From Bradyrhizobium sp. (GTDB lineage: Bacteria > Pseudomonadota > Alphaproteobacteria > Rhizobiales > Xanthobacteraceae): DNA of 5,499 bases. The notes beneath the pieces were generated by a model. The model was not told the origin of the DNA. It did not search any database and saw only the letters and a program-made list of their open reading frames with translations. A program made the position numbers and the translations under genes. Location: positions 1 to 5,499 of the forward strand of contig JACDAG010000401.1 in the NCBI GenBank assembly GCA_013695565.1. The letters are read 5' to 3'. Below, piece after piece: positions 1 through 5,499 of this stretch. Positions within the stretch are counted from its first letter, which is position 1, and each line of letters begins with the position of its first letter.

Positions 1-886
1 GCCCTATCGCGTCGACGGCAGCCGCATCTATGGGCCTGGTATTGCCGACGACAAGGGCGGCATCGCCGTCATCCTGCATGCGCTGAAGATCCTGGGCGAG
101 GCCGGCTGGCGCGACTACGCCAGATTGACTGTGCTGTTCAATCCGGACGAAGAGGTTGGCTCGATCGGCTCCGGCGAACTCATCGCCGAACTCGCCGACC
201 AGCACGACGTGGTGCTGTCCTGCGAACCCACGGCCGCAGCGCCCGTCGCCAAGAACGATGCGCTGCTGCTCGGCGCCAGCGGCACTGCGACCGGAACGAT
301 GGAGGTCACGGGCCGCGCGTCACATGCCGGCGCCGCGCCGCAACTCGGCCGCAACGCCCTGATCGAGCTCGGGCATCAATTGCTGCAGACACAGGACGTG
401 GCCAAGTCGATTCCGGGCACGCAGCTGAACTGGACCACCGCGCAGGCCGGCACCACGCGCAACCAGATCCCGGAGAAGGCCACCGCCGGCGCCGATATCC
501 GGGTGACCGTTCCCGACGGCGTGCAGAAGCTGCAGGCCGCGCTGGACGAGAAGGTGAAGAACAAGCTGATCGCTGATACCGAAACGACCGTGAAAATCGA
601 GGTGGGCCGGCCGGCTTTCGTCGCCAGCGCCCGCGGCCGCGCGCTCGCCAAGGAGGGCCAGGCGATCTACGCCGAGATCGATCGGACGCTCGATATCGTC
701 GAAATGACCGGCGGCGCCACAGATGCCGGCTTCGCCAGCCGCAGCGGCAAGGCCGTCGTGGTCGAGAGCTTTGGTCTCGCCGGCTTCGGCTACCACGCGC
801 GCGACGAATTCATCGACACCGGCTCGATCGTTCCACGGCTATATTTGATGACCCGGATACTGACGGAGCTCGGCAAGCGGAAATAG
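1..886 (+). CDS. M20 family metallopeptidase, carboxypeptidase G2-like (5' end cut by window edge)
   Basis: The first complete codon is at base 2, and 294 residues are visible before the TAG at 884-886. The family removes C-terminal glutamate from N-acyl or folate-type substrates using a di-zinc centre. Seen: the GPGIADDKGG motif (metal-bridging Asp at fragment residue 16), FNPDEE with catalytic Glu50 and metal-ligand Glu51, CEP with Glu75, SHAGAAP with His108 in the dimerisation/lid region, and GFGYH with metal-ligand His265. The Asp16-Glu50-Glu51-Glu75 spacing equals that of Pseudomonas CPG2 (Asp141, Glu175, Glu176, Glu200, from memory). About 125 N-terminal residues are missing, including the first metal His and any signal peptide, so periplasmic versus cytoplasmic location cannot be judged. 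The close CPG2 resemblance favours glutamate carboxypeptidase over other M20 hydrolases, but the natural substrate is inferred. The frame is intact throughout. Confidence 0.93.
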   Translation, partial: PYRVDGSRIYGPGIADDKGGIAVILHALKILGEAGWRDYARLTVLFNPDEEVGSIGSGELIAELADQHDVVLSCEPTAAAPVAKNDALLLGASGTATGTMEVTGRASHAGAAPQLGRNALIELGHQLLQTQDVAKSIPGTQLNWTTAQAGTTRNQIPEKATAGADIRVTVPDGVQKLQAALDEKVKNKLIADTETTVKIEVGRPAFVASARGRALAKEGQAIYAEIDRTLDIVEMTGGATDAGFASRSGKAVVVESFGLAGFGYHARDEFIDTGSIVPRLYLMTRILTELGKRK

Positions 887-898
887 CTCGCACTCGCC

Positions 899-925
899 CT
901 CCCGCCGCAATGCCGCTTCCGGGAG
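899..925 (+). terminator. Weak stem-loop after the peptidase gene, possible terminator
   Basis: CTCCCG (899-904) can pair with CGGGAG (920-925) around a 15-base loop, 12 bases after the peptidase stop codon. The position suits a transcript end, but no T-run follows, the stem is only 6 bp and the loop is large. It may not be a functional intrinsic terminator. Confidence 0.25.
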
Positions 926-928
926 CCC

Positions 929-957
929 TTGACGGACCCTTGCGCTGGCGGTATTTG
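929..957 (+). promoter_or_regulatory. Possible sigma-70-type promoter for the GntR regulator
   Basis: TTGACG at 929-934 is a good -35 match (TTGAC is the common alphaproteobacterial core). Seventeen bases later, TATTTG at 952-957 is a poor -10 match that keeps only the first TAT. The palindrome at 962-981 starts just downstream, where a repressor would block initiation. The -35 is convincing, the -10 is not. Confidence 0.35.
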
Positions 958-981
958 TATCGAATACGGAATTCCGTACTC
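951..981. promoter_or_regulatory. Palindromic candidate operator upstream of the GntR gene
   Basis: TACGGAATTCCGTA (965-978) is a perfect 14-bp palindrome. It extends to 962-981 with one mismatched pair. Just upstream, GTAT (957-960) faces ATAC (964-967) across 3 bases, and another GTAT is at 951-954. GT...AC half-sites of this kind are typical of GntR/FadR-subfamily operators. The block is 17 bp before the regulator's start codon and next to a possible promoter, so autoregulation is a reasonable inference. Which of the overlapping symmetries is bound cannot be told from one sequence. Confidence 0.5.
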
Positions 982-998
982 CATATCGGACGACCGGC

Positions 999-1676
999 AT
1001 GATCCCTCTCGATCCGCTCCCCAACCTGATCGACCAGGTCTATGCCCGGATCCTCGAGGCGATCATCGACCGCACGCTGCCGCCGGGACAGCGCATCACC
1101 CAGAACGAGCTCGCCGAGAAGCTCGGCGTGTCGCGCCAGCCGGTGTCCCACGCGCTGCATCTGCTGCACCGGCAGGGCCTGGTGGCCGAGAGCGGCCGCC
1201 GCGGGTTTGAGGTCACCGAGCTCGATCCGGTGCGTATCCGGCAGCTCTACGAGGTCCGGGGCGCCATCGACGCTTTGGCGGCGCGGCTCGCCGCCGGGCG
1301 GGTCGTCAAGACCGACAAGGCGGGACGTGCGGCACTGGAGGCAGCGCTGCAGGCCGGGCAGGCCATCAGCAAGGACACCCCCCTGGCGCGGCTGATTGCG
1401 CTCGACGTCGACTTTCACAGCGCGATCTATCGCCTCGCCGGCAATCCCGCGATCGAGGAAATGATCGCGCCGCAATGGCCGCATATGCGCCGCTCGATGG
1501 CGACCGTGCTGGCCGAGCTCAATTACCGCGACAGCGCCTGGAGCGAGCATGAGGCGATTGCCGTGCAGATTCTGGCCGGCAATGCCCGGGCTGCCGAGGC
1601 TGCGGCCTTGGCGCATGCGCAGACGGCGGGACGGATGACCGAGGAACGATTGAAGGCGACCGACAAGGCGGCGTAA
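999..1676 (+). CDS. GntR family transcriptional regulator, FadR/FCD subfamily
   Basis: This 225-residue protein has the usual length for a metabolite-responsive FCD regulator. The N-terminal winged helix-turn-helix spans about residues 10-75: LPPGQRITQNELAEKLGVSR and QPVSHALHLLHRQGLV are the recognition region, and RRGFEVTELD is the wing. The C-terminal all-helical FCD ligand domain spans about 78-215. It has the expected metal/ligand residues Asp136 and His140 (LDVDFH), His184 (SEHEAI) and His206, with the 22-residue His-His spacing I recall for TM0439. All four are present, so it should bind a metal and probably a carboxylate effector. Start: ATG at 999, with only a weak GGA at 988-990. It most likely represses its own promoter through the palindrome at 951-981 and may control the downstream dioxygenase and oxidoreductase genes. 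Effector unknown. Confidence 0.92.
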   Translation: MIPLDPLPNLIDQVYARILEAIIDRTLPPGQRITQNELAEKLGVSRQPVSHALHLLHRQGLVAESGRRGFEVTELDPVRIRQLYEVRGAIDALAARLAAGRVVKTDKAGRAALEAALQAGQAISKDTPLARLIALDVDFHSAIYRLAGNPAIEEMIAPQWPHMRRSMATVLAELNYRDSAWSEHEAIAVQILAGNARAAEAAALAHAQTAGRMTEERLKATDKAA

Positions 1677-1684
1677 CCAAAGCG

Positions 1685-1788
1685 CCGTCATTCCGGGATG
1701 GTGCGCTGGCACCAGACCGCAGATGCGCAATTGCGCATCGGGGAATCTCGAGATTCCGGGTTCGCGCTTTGCGCGCCCCGGAATGACG
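1685..1788 (-). repeat. Mosaic palindromic intergenic element, copy 1 (reverse orientation to copy 2)
   Basis: It is bounded by a perfect 12-bp inverted repeat: CGTCATTCCGGG (1686-1697) and CCCGGAATGACG (1777-1788). Inside are four compact dyads in a row: TGGTGC/GCACCA (1699-1704/1709-1714, 4-base loop), a perfect 18-bp palindrome centred on CAATTG (1722-1739), a perfect 16-bp palindrome GGAATCTCGAGATTCC (1742-1757), and CGCGC-TTT-GCGCG (1763-1775). RNA from either strand could fold into a multi-branched structure closed by the end stem. It starts 8 bases after the regulator stop and ends 28 bases before the dioxygenase ATG. Its reverse complement aligns with the element at 2627-2750. It resembles short intergenic palindromic repeats of Bradyrhizobium relatives (recalled, not searched). 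It has no coding capacity, so any mobility would depend on a transposase elsewhere. Confidence 0.85.
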
Positions 1789-1804
1789 ACAAAGAGAATA
1801 AACC

Positions 1805-1809
1805 GGAGG
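1805..1809 (+). promoter_or_regulatory. Shine-Dalgarno of the dioxygenase gene
   Basis: GGAGG lies 7 bases before the ATG at 1817, the best ribosome binding site on the plus strand here. It fixes the start and lies outside the palindromic element, so it should stay accessible when that element folds. Confidence 0.85.
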
Positions 1810-1816
1810 AACGATC

Positions 1817-2617
1817 ATGAAACTGACCCCGCAGCAGATCGAATATTTCAACCGCGAAGGCTGGTTGTTTCTGCCCGAGCTGTTCAGCCCCGAGGAAGTG
1901 GCCTATCTCGCGCGTGAGGCCGAGGGCATCTACGACGCCGACCGGCCGGAGGTATGGCGCGAGAAGAGTGGCGCGCCGCGCACCGCCTTTGCCGCCCATC
2001 TCTACAACGAGGCGTTCGGCGCCCTCGGCGCGCATCCGCGCATGATCGATCCGGTCGAACAGGTGTTCGGCGAAAAAGTTTACATGCATCAGTACAAGAT
2101 CAACGCCAAATCCGCCTTCACCGGCGACGTCTGGCAGTGGCATCAGGATTACGGCACCTGGAAGCGCGACGACGGCATGCCAGAGCCGCGCGCGATGAAC
2201 ATCGCGATCTTCCTCGACGAAGTGATGCCGATCAACGGCCCCCTGATGCTGGTGCCGAAGAGCCAGCACGCCGGCGACCTCAAGGCCTCGCACGATCTCG
2301 AAACCACCTCCTATCCGCTGTGGACGCTGGACGAGGCCACCGTGACCAGACTGGTGGAGGAAGGCGGCATCGTCGCACCGACCGGCAAGGCCGGCGGCAT
2401 GCTGATGTTCCACGGCAATCTGGTGCACGGTTCGGCCGGCAACATCACGCCCTATCCGCGAAAAATCGTCTACCTGACGCTGAACGCGGTCTCGAACTAC
2501 ATCCGCACCCCGACGCGGCCGGAATATATCGCCCACCGCGATTTCGCGCCGATCCAGACCGTGGACGACGACGCGCTGCTGCGGTTGGCTCGCGCGCATC
2601 GTCAGGCGGCGGAGTAG
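1817..2617 (+). CDS. EctD-like Fe(II)/2-oxoglutarate-dependent dioxygenase (PhyH superfamily)
   Basis: This 266-residue cytoplasmic enzyme should hydroxylate an unactivated carbon using O2 and 2-oxoglutarate, releasing succinate and CO2. Seen: the iron triad His109-x-Asp111 (WQWHQDYGTW) and His204 (LVHGSAGN), with Ser206 and Arg215 (YPRK) placed to bind 2-oxoglutarate. Several stretches match ectoine hydroxylase closely: HQYKIN (Gln92), DDGMPEPRAM, NGPLMLVPKSQH and GNITPYPR. Gln92-His109, His109-Trp115 and His204-Arg215 have the spacings I recall for EctD. Differences: it is about 30 residues shorter than typical EctD, Tyr112-Gly113 replaces FE in the HSDFETW signature, and no ectABC genes are visible. 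A related small zwitterionic or amino-acid-like substrate is therefore as likely as ectoine. The gene lies between two inverted palindromic elements and upstream of the SAF oxidoreductase, probably in the same transcript unless the elements terminate it. Sure of the family, unsure of the substrate. Confidence 0.9.
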   Translation: MKLTPQQIEYFNREGWLFLPELFSPEEVAYLAREAEGIYDADRPEVWREKSGAPRTAFAAHLYNEAFGALGAHPRMIDPVEQVFGEKVYMHQYKINAKSAFTGDVWQWHQDYGTWKRDDGMPEPRAMNIAIFLDEVMPINGPLMLVPKSQHAGDLKASHDLETTSYPLWTLDEATVTRLVEEGGIVAPTGKAGGMLMFHGNLVHGSAGNITPYPRKIVYLTLNAVSNYIRTPTRPEYIAHRDFAPIQTVDDDALLRLARAHRQAAE

Positions 2618-2626
2618 GTTTTCACA

Positions 2627-2750
2627 CCGTCATTCCGGGGCGATGCGATAGCGTCGAACCCGGAATCTCGATATTGCCTTTCATCTCTGGATTCCGGGTC
2701 TGCGCCTCAGGTCCGCAATTGCGGACCGACGGCGCATCCCGGAATGACGG
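2627..2750 (+). repeat. Mosaic palindromic intergenic element, copy 2
   Basis: The ends are a perfect 13-bp inverted repeat, CCGTCATTCCGGG (2627-2639) and CCCGGAATGACGG (2738-2750), prolonged inward by GATGCG (2642-2647) opposite CGCATC (2733-2738). Within it, ACCCGGAATC (2658-2667) pairs with GATTCCGGGT (2690-2699) over a 22-base loop, and a perfect 18-bp palindrome centred on CAATTG lies at 2710-2727. It shares with the reverse complement of 1685-1788 the order: end repeat, CGAACCCGGAATCTCGA block, CGCAATTGCG palindrome, CATCCCGGAATGAC end. It differs by an insertion in the middle stem (2671-2698 region) and by changed but compensated palindrome arms. It begins 9 bases after the dioxygenase stop and ends 19 bases before the next ATG, so it would be the main secondary structure between the two genes. 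Confidence 0.87.
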
Positions 2751-2769
2751 CTCGATCGGATTCCCTCCC

Positions 2770-4089
2770 ATGAACCTCCATCATCTCCTCCAGGCCAGCC
2801 ATGCGGCCGGCAAACCGGTTCGCGTTGCGCTGATCGGCGCCGGCAAGTTCGGCTCGATGTTCCTGTCGCAGGTGCCGCATACGCCGGGACTCGAGGTCTC
2901 GCTGATCATCGATCTCGACCGCGACCGCGCACGGGAGGCCTGCCGGACGGTTGGCTGGGACCAGGAGCGGATTGCACGGACCGTCTTCACCGATGATGGG
3001 GTGCGCGCGATCGCGGGCGGGGCGATGGATGTGGTGGTGGAAGCGACCGGCAATCCCGCCGTCGGCATCCGGCACGCCCGCGCCGCCATTGCGGCGGGCA
3101 AGCATGTCGTGATGGTCAATGTCGAGGCCGATGTACTGGCCGGCCCCCTGCTCGCCGAGGAAGCCCGCAAGGCCGGCGTGGTCTATTCGCTGGCCTATGG
3201 CGATCAGCCGGCGCTGACATCAGAGATGGTGGACTGGGCGCGGGCGACGGGTTTCCGGGTCGTCGCCGCCGGCAAAGGTACAAAGTATCTGCCGGCCTAT
3301 CATGACGTGACGCCGGATGGCGTCTGGGGCCATTACGGCCTGACCGCAGGCGAGGCACAGTCGGCCGGCATGAACCCGCAAATGTTCAACTCGTTTCTCG
3401 ACGGCACCAAATCCGCAATCGAGATGGCGGCGATCGCCAATGCCACCGGGCTCGACGTGCCCACCGACGGCTTACTGTTTCCGCCCTGCGGGGTCGACGA
3501 CCTGCCGCATGTGATGCGGCCGCGGGATAGAGGCGGCGTGCTGGAAAAATCCGGCGTCGTGGAAGTGGTGTCATCGCTGGAACGCGACGGCCGCCCGGTG
3601 TTTCGCGATTTACGCTGGGGCGTCTATGTCGTGCTGGAAGCGCCGAACGATTACGCCGCGGATTGTTTCAAGCAATACGGGCTGAAGACCGACACGTCAG
3701 GGCGCTATGCGGCGATGTACAAGCCCTATCATCTGATCGGGCTGGAGCTGAACATCTCGGTTCTATCCGCAGCATTGCGCGGCGAGCCGACCGGGCAACC
3801 GCACGGTTTTCGCGGCGACGTCGCGGCGATCGCCAAGCGCGATTTGCGCGAAGGCGAAATGCTCGACGGCGAAGGCGGCTACACCGTGTGGGGCAAATTG
3901 ATGCCGGCGTCCGCCAGCCTTGCCGCCGGCGCACTGCCGATTGGCCTCGCCCATCGCGTCAAGCTGAGGAACAACGTCGCCTACGGAGCCGTGGTGCGCT
4001 GGAGCGATGTCGAGGTCGACGCCAACAACGACACCATCAAGACGCGCAAGGCGATGGAAGCGGCATTTGGCGGGGCATCGCGGGGATGA
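2770..4089 (+). CDS. NAD(P)-dependent oxidoreductase, homoserine dehydrogenase-like Rossmann domain plus SAF domain (DRL-like)
   Basis: This 439-residue protein has an N-terminal Rossmann fold (about 16-165) with the dinucleotide motif G23-A-G25-KF-G28 after a hydrophobic strand, an acidic end of strand two (IIDLDRD), and VVVEATGNP and GKHVVMVNVEAD segments like homoserine dehydrogenase. A middle catalytic/dimerisation region (about 166-345) holds GKGTKYLPAYHD and a Cys-Gly-Val-Asp-Asp segment. The C-terminal SAF domain (about 350-417) reads AKRDLREGEML... LPIGLAHRVKLRNNVAYGAVVRWSDVEVD. This architecture and length match the DRL family, known from Brucella, where one member makes 2-C-methylerythritol 4-phosphate in place of DXR; many relatives lack that activity. 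A sugar-acid or hydroxy-acid oxidoreductase is equally possible. The SAF domain often leads to mislabelling as FlgA. Start: ATG at 2770. The frame is open upstream, but no other start lies between the palindromic element and this ATG. No clear Shine-Dalgarno is present, only GGA at 2758-2760. Confidence 0.88.
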   Translation: MNLHHLLQASHAAGKPVRVALIGAGKFGSMFLSQVPHTPGLEVSLIIDLDRDRAREACRTVGWDQERIARTVFTDDGVRAIAGGAMDVVVEATGNPAVGIRHARAAIAAGKHVVMVNVEADVLAGPLLAEEARKAGVVYSLAYGDQPALTSEMVDWARATGFRVVAAGKGTKYLPAYHDVTPDGVWGHYGLTAGEAQSAGMNPQMFNSFLDGTKSAIEMAAIANATGLDVPTDGLLFPPCGVDDLPHVMRPRDRGGVLEKSGVVEVVSSLERDGRPVFRDLRWGVYVVLEAPNDYAADCFKQYGLKTDTSGRYAAMYKPYHLIGLELNISVLSAALRGEPTGQPHGFRGDVAAIAKRDLREGEMLDGEGGYTVWGKLMPASASLAAGALPIGLAHRVKLRNNVAYGAVVRWSDVEVDANNDTIKTRKAMEAAFGGASRG

Positions 4090-4109
4090 GCAACGCGTAG
4101 CCCACCGAA

Positions 4110-4481
4110 TTACGCCGGCTTCCGGCGGCAAACCGCCTCAATATTGTGACCGTCGGGATCGAGCACGAAGGCCCCGTAGTAATCTGCATGATAGTGCGGG
4201 CGTAGACCCGGTTGCCCGTGGTCCTGCCCTCCGGCCGCGAGCGCCGCCCGGTGAAATCGATCCACGGTTTCCCGGTCCTCGGCCGCAAAGGCAATGTGGC
4301 TACCTGTTTGCGAAACCTCTCTCACGCCGATCCAGAAAAATGCTTTCTTGTTGGCTCCATAGCCGGCAGCGGTTTGACCGTCGGCATACAGACGTTCGAT
4401 GCCGAGAGGGCGAAGCGCCTCATCATAGAATTGCTTCGACCGCTCGATATCGCTGACACCTATTGTGACGTGATCCAGCAT
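4110..4481 (-). CDS. VOC/glyoxalase-fold protein
   Basis: This 123-residue single-chain VOC protein has two beta-alpha-beta-beta-beta modules: MLDHVTIGVSDIERSKQFYDEALRPLG (module 1) and GSHIAFAAEDRETVDRFHRAALAAGG... YYGAFVLDPDGHNIEAV (module 2). Metal-site positions His4, His62 and Glu115 are present. The second ligand position, normally Glu in glyoxalase I, appears to be hydrophobic (FFWIG, residues 48-52), so it is unlikely to be a true glyoxalase I. Other family roles (dioxygenase, isomerase, resistance protein) remain open. It lies 33 bases downstream of the SDR gene on the same strand and is probably cotranscribed with it. It converges on the DRL-like gene with a 20-base gap. The start is fixed by GGAGG just upstream and by the conserved short N-terminus (M-x-x-H). 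Confidence 0.88.
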   Translation of the reverse strand: MLDHVTIGVSDIERSKQFYDEALRPLGIERLYADGQTAAGYGANKKAFFWIGVREVSQTGSHIAFAAEDRETVDRFHRAALAAGGQDHGQPGLRPHYHADYYGAFVLDPDGHNIEAVCRRKPA

Positions 4482-4486
4482 CTGAA

Positions 4487-4491
4487 CCTCC
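4487..4491 (-). promoter_or_regulatory. Shine-Dalgarno of the VOC gene
   Basis: CCTCC on the plus strand reads GGAGG on the minus strand, 5 bases before the ATG at 4481. It lies in the 33-base gap after the SDR stop codon, which fits independent initiation within a two-gene operon. Confidence 0.8.
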
Positions 4492-4514
4492 AGATTAAAC
4501 GCGATAACCGGGCG

Positions 4515-5499
4515 CTAAGGCAGCAGCCTATTCGTACGCGCCAGCCCAAACCATTTCCGCAACATCGCCTCCGTGTCCATCATCTCGGTAAAGCCGGCCT
4601 GGTTGATCTTCACGGTCGAGACGATCGAGGGCGGGCCGGATTGGGTCTGGCCGTAGCGCATGCTGTAGTCGGCGTACTGAAACGAGAGGCCGACGAACGT
4701 CTCGATATCAGGTGAAATCAGATTGTGCTTGCGCCGCAGTTCGTCCCACGGCGCGATCCATTTGGGATATTCCTCTGCCAGCGACAACGGCGCGGCGTTG
4801 CCCGGCTTCATGTCCAGCGCGTCCGCGATCGCCGGCCAGACATTCTCCCAGGTGAAGACATCGCCATTGGTGACGTTGAAGGCTTCGTTGCGCGCGGCTT
4901 CCGTTTCGCCGGCCCAGGCAATCGCACGGGCCAGGAGATCGACGTCCACCGCCTGCGACACCCGCGCCGCGCCGCCGGGATAATCGAGCGGGCGGCCTTG
5001 TTCGCGCAGCATCGAGGCATAGACGCCGAGCGGCGGGATCAGGTCCATGGCGCCTCCGATCGCCTCACCGACGATCAGGACGGGGCGCAGGATGCTCCAG
5101 TGCCAGGCTTTGCCCTTCTGCAGTTCGCGCAGGAAGTTTTCCTGCGCCCAGTAAAAATTCGGCTGCTCATACATTTCCGAGCGGCCTTCGCGCGCCGGCA
5201 CCGTGAGCGGACGGACGTGCACGCCGTAGGCCTTGGTGCCCTGCAGGAGTGCGACGTGCCTGAGCCGGGGTGCGACCGGCTCGAGTACGGCCATCAGATG
5301 GCGCAGCATCAAATCGTTGATTCGGATCTGGTCTTGATCGCGCCAACCGTTGATCAAGTCAGGCGCGTCATAAAGTGCCGCGTAAACCAGGTGGGTAGCG
5401 CCCTGCAATTCGGTTGCAGCGCGCTGGCATTGCGCTGGATCGGTGAGGTCGATCTGCACGTGGCGGGCACCATGGAGTTCGCGCGGCCTGCGTCGCGAC
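4515..5499 (-). CDS. PRISE-type SDR (progesterone 5-beta-reductase/iridoid synthase-like), 5' end cut by window edge
   Basis: About 327 residues are visible. The GTG at 5457-5459 is not the start: the frame stays open to the window edge with SRRRPRELHGARHVQIDLTD, the usual second strand of an NADPH-binding Rossmann fold with its Arg-rich 2'-phosphate site. Only about 25-30 residues are missing, including the GxxGxxG loop. PRISE enzymes use NADPH to reduce enones at the C=C bond. The diagnostic motifs are seen: QGTKAYG with the catalytic Lys (codon 5232-5234) and NFYWAQE with the catalytic Tyr (codon 5151-5153) instead of the normal YxxxK. ILRPVLIVG, NEAFNVTNGDVFTWENVWP and a C-terminal helical lid (QYADYSMRYG, MRKWFG-like end) match plant progesterone 5-beta-reductase. 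Bacterial substrates are largely undefined, so a general enone or aldehyde reductase is the safe reading. It probably forms an operon with the VOC gene. Confidence 0.88.
   Translation of the reverse strand, partial: SRRRPRELHGARHVQIDLTDPAQCQRAATELQGATHLVYAALYDAPDLINGWRDQDQIRINDLMLRHLMAVLEPVAPRLRHVALLQGTKAYGVHVRPLTVPAREGRSEMYEQPNFYWAQENFLRELQKGKAWHWSILRPVLIVGEAIGGAMDLIPPLGVYASMLREQGRPLDYPGGAARVSQAVDVDLLARAIAWAGETEAARNEAFNVTNGDVFTWENVWPAIADALDMKPGNAAPLSLAEEYPKWIAPWDELRRKHNLISPDIETFVGLSFQYADYSMRYGQTQSGPPSIVSTVKINQAGFTEMMDTEAMLRKWFGLARTNRLLP

Noticed and set aside
810..1730. A 306-codon open frame on the minus strand opposite the GntR gene
   Set aside because: Its translation is rich in Arg, Gly and His with no recognisable domain, and it overlaps a clear GntR/FCD gene. 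It is the usual antisense shadow of GC-rich codon bias.
1685..1788. Palindromic element as an insertion sequence or CRISPR unit
   Set aside because: It has no open frame for a transposase, there are only two copies, and they are inverted and 840 bp apart rather than regularly spaced direct repeats.
1688..2599. A 303-codon open frame on the minus strand opposite the dioxygenase gene
   Set aside because: The opposite strand carries a complete Fe(II)/2OG enzyme with all catalytic residues and a strong GGAGG. The antisense product has no family features and ends within the repeat element.
1954..2769. Upstream extension of the DRL-like gene's frame, which stays open back to 1954
   Set aside because: The extension would read out of frame through the dioxygenase gene and through the palindromic element, giving Arg-rich sequence with no domain. 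The Rossmann domain begins naturally about 16 residues after the ATG at 2770.
4113..4137. CGCCGG-CTT-CCGGCG hairpin and overlapping GGCGG/CCGCC as a terminator between the convergent genes
   Set aside because: Both stems lie inside the last codons of the VOC gene and neither is followed by a T-run on either strand. They are short GC stems of a kind common in such DNA.
5457..5459. GTG as the start of the SDR gene
   Set aside because: The frame continues upstream to the window edge with sequence typical of the NADPH-binding second strand, and starting here would remove the dinucleotide-binding loop.

Overview
The window looks like a chromosomal segment from a high-GC alphaproteobacterium, most likely of the Bradyrhizobium/Rhodopseudomonas group (Nitrobacteraceae). 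The evidence is the GC-rich third codon positions, the protein families present, and two copies of a palindromic intergenic element with GTCATTCCGGG/CCCGGAATGAC ends, a type I associate with that group. The assignment comes from pattern recognition, not a database search.

Layout: (1) The left edge holds the C-terminal three quarters of an M20 metallopeptidase very like carboxypeptidase G2 (ends at 886). (2) A 112-bp gap with a possible promoter and a strong palindrome leads into a GntR/FCD-type regulator (999-1676). (3) An EctD-like Fe(II)/2-oxoglutarate dioxygenase (1817-2617) sits between two palindromic elements (1685-1788 and 2627-2750) that lie in opposite orientations. (4) A 439-residue Rossmann-plus-SAF oxidoreductase of the DRL/homoserine-dehydrogenase-like type follows (2770-4089). 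(5) On the minus strand, converging on it with a 20-bp gap, is a likely two-gene operon: a PRISE-type SDR (progesterone 5-beta-reductase/iridoid synthase-like), cut by the right edge, followed by a small VOC/glyoxalase-fold protein (4110-4481).

How the genes may work together (inference): regulator, dioxygenase and oxidoreductase share one strand and would suit a small catabolic or modification module. In it a ligand-sensing FCD regulator would control hydroxylation of a small polar substrate by the EctD-like enzyme, followed by NAD(P)-dependent oxidation or isomerisation by the DRL-like enzyme. No ectoine synthesis genes are visible, so the substrate is open. The SDR and VOC genes form a separate, oppositely transcribed unit. 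There is no gene-free stretch longer than about 150 bases. I see no tRNA, rRNA, CRISPR, transposase or phage gene.

The most unusual content is the pair of inverted mosaic palindromic elements bracketing the dioxygenase gene, and the pairing of an EctD-like enzyme with a DRL-like enzyme outside an ectoine locus. I found no clear evidence of a wholly new system.
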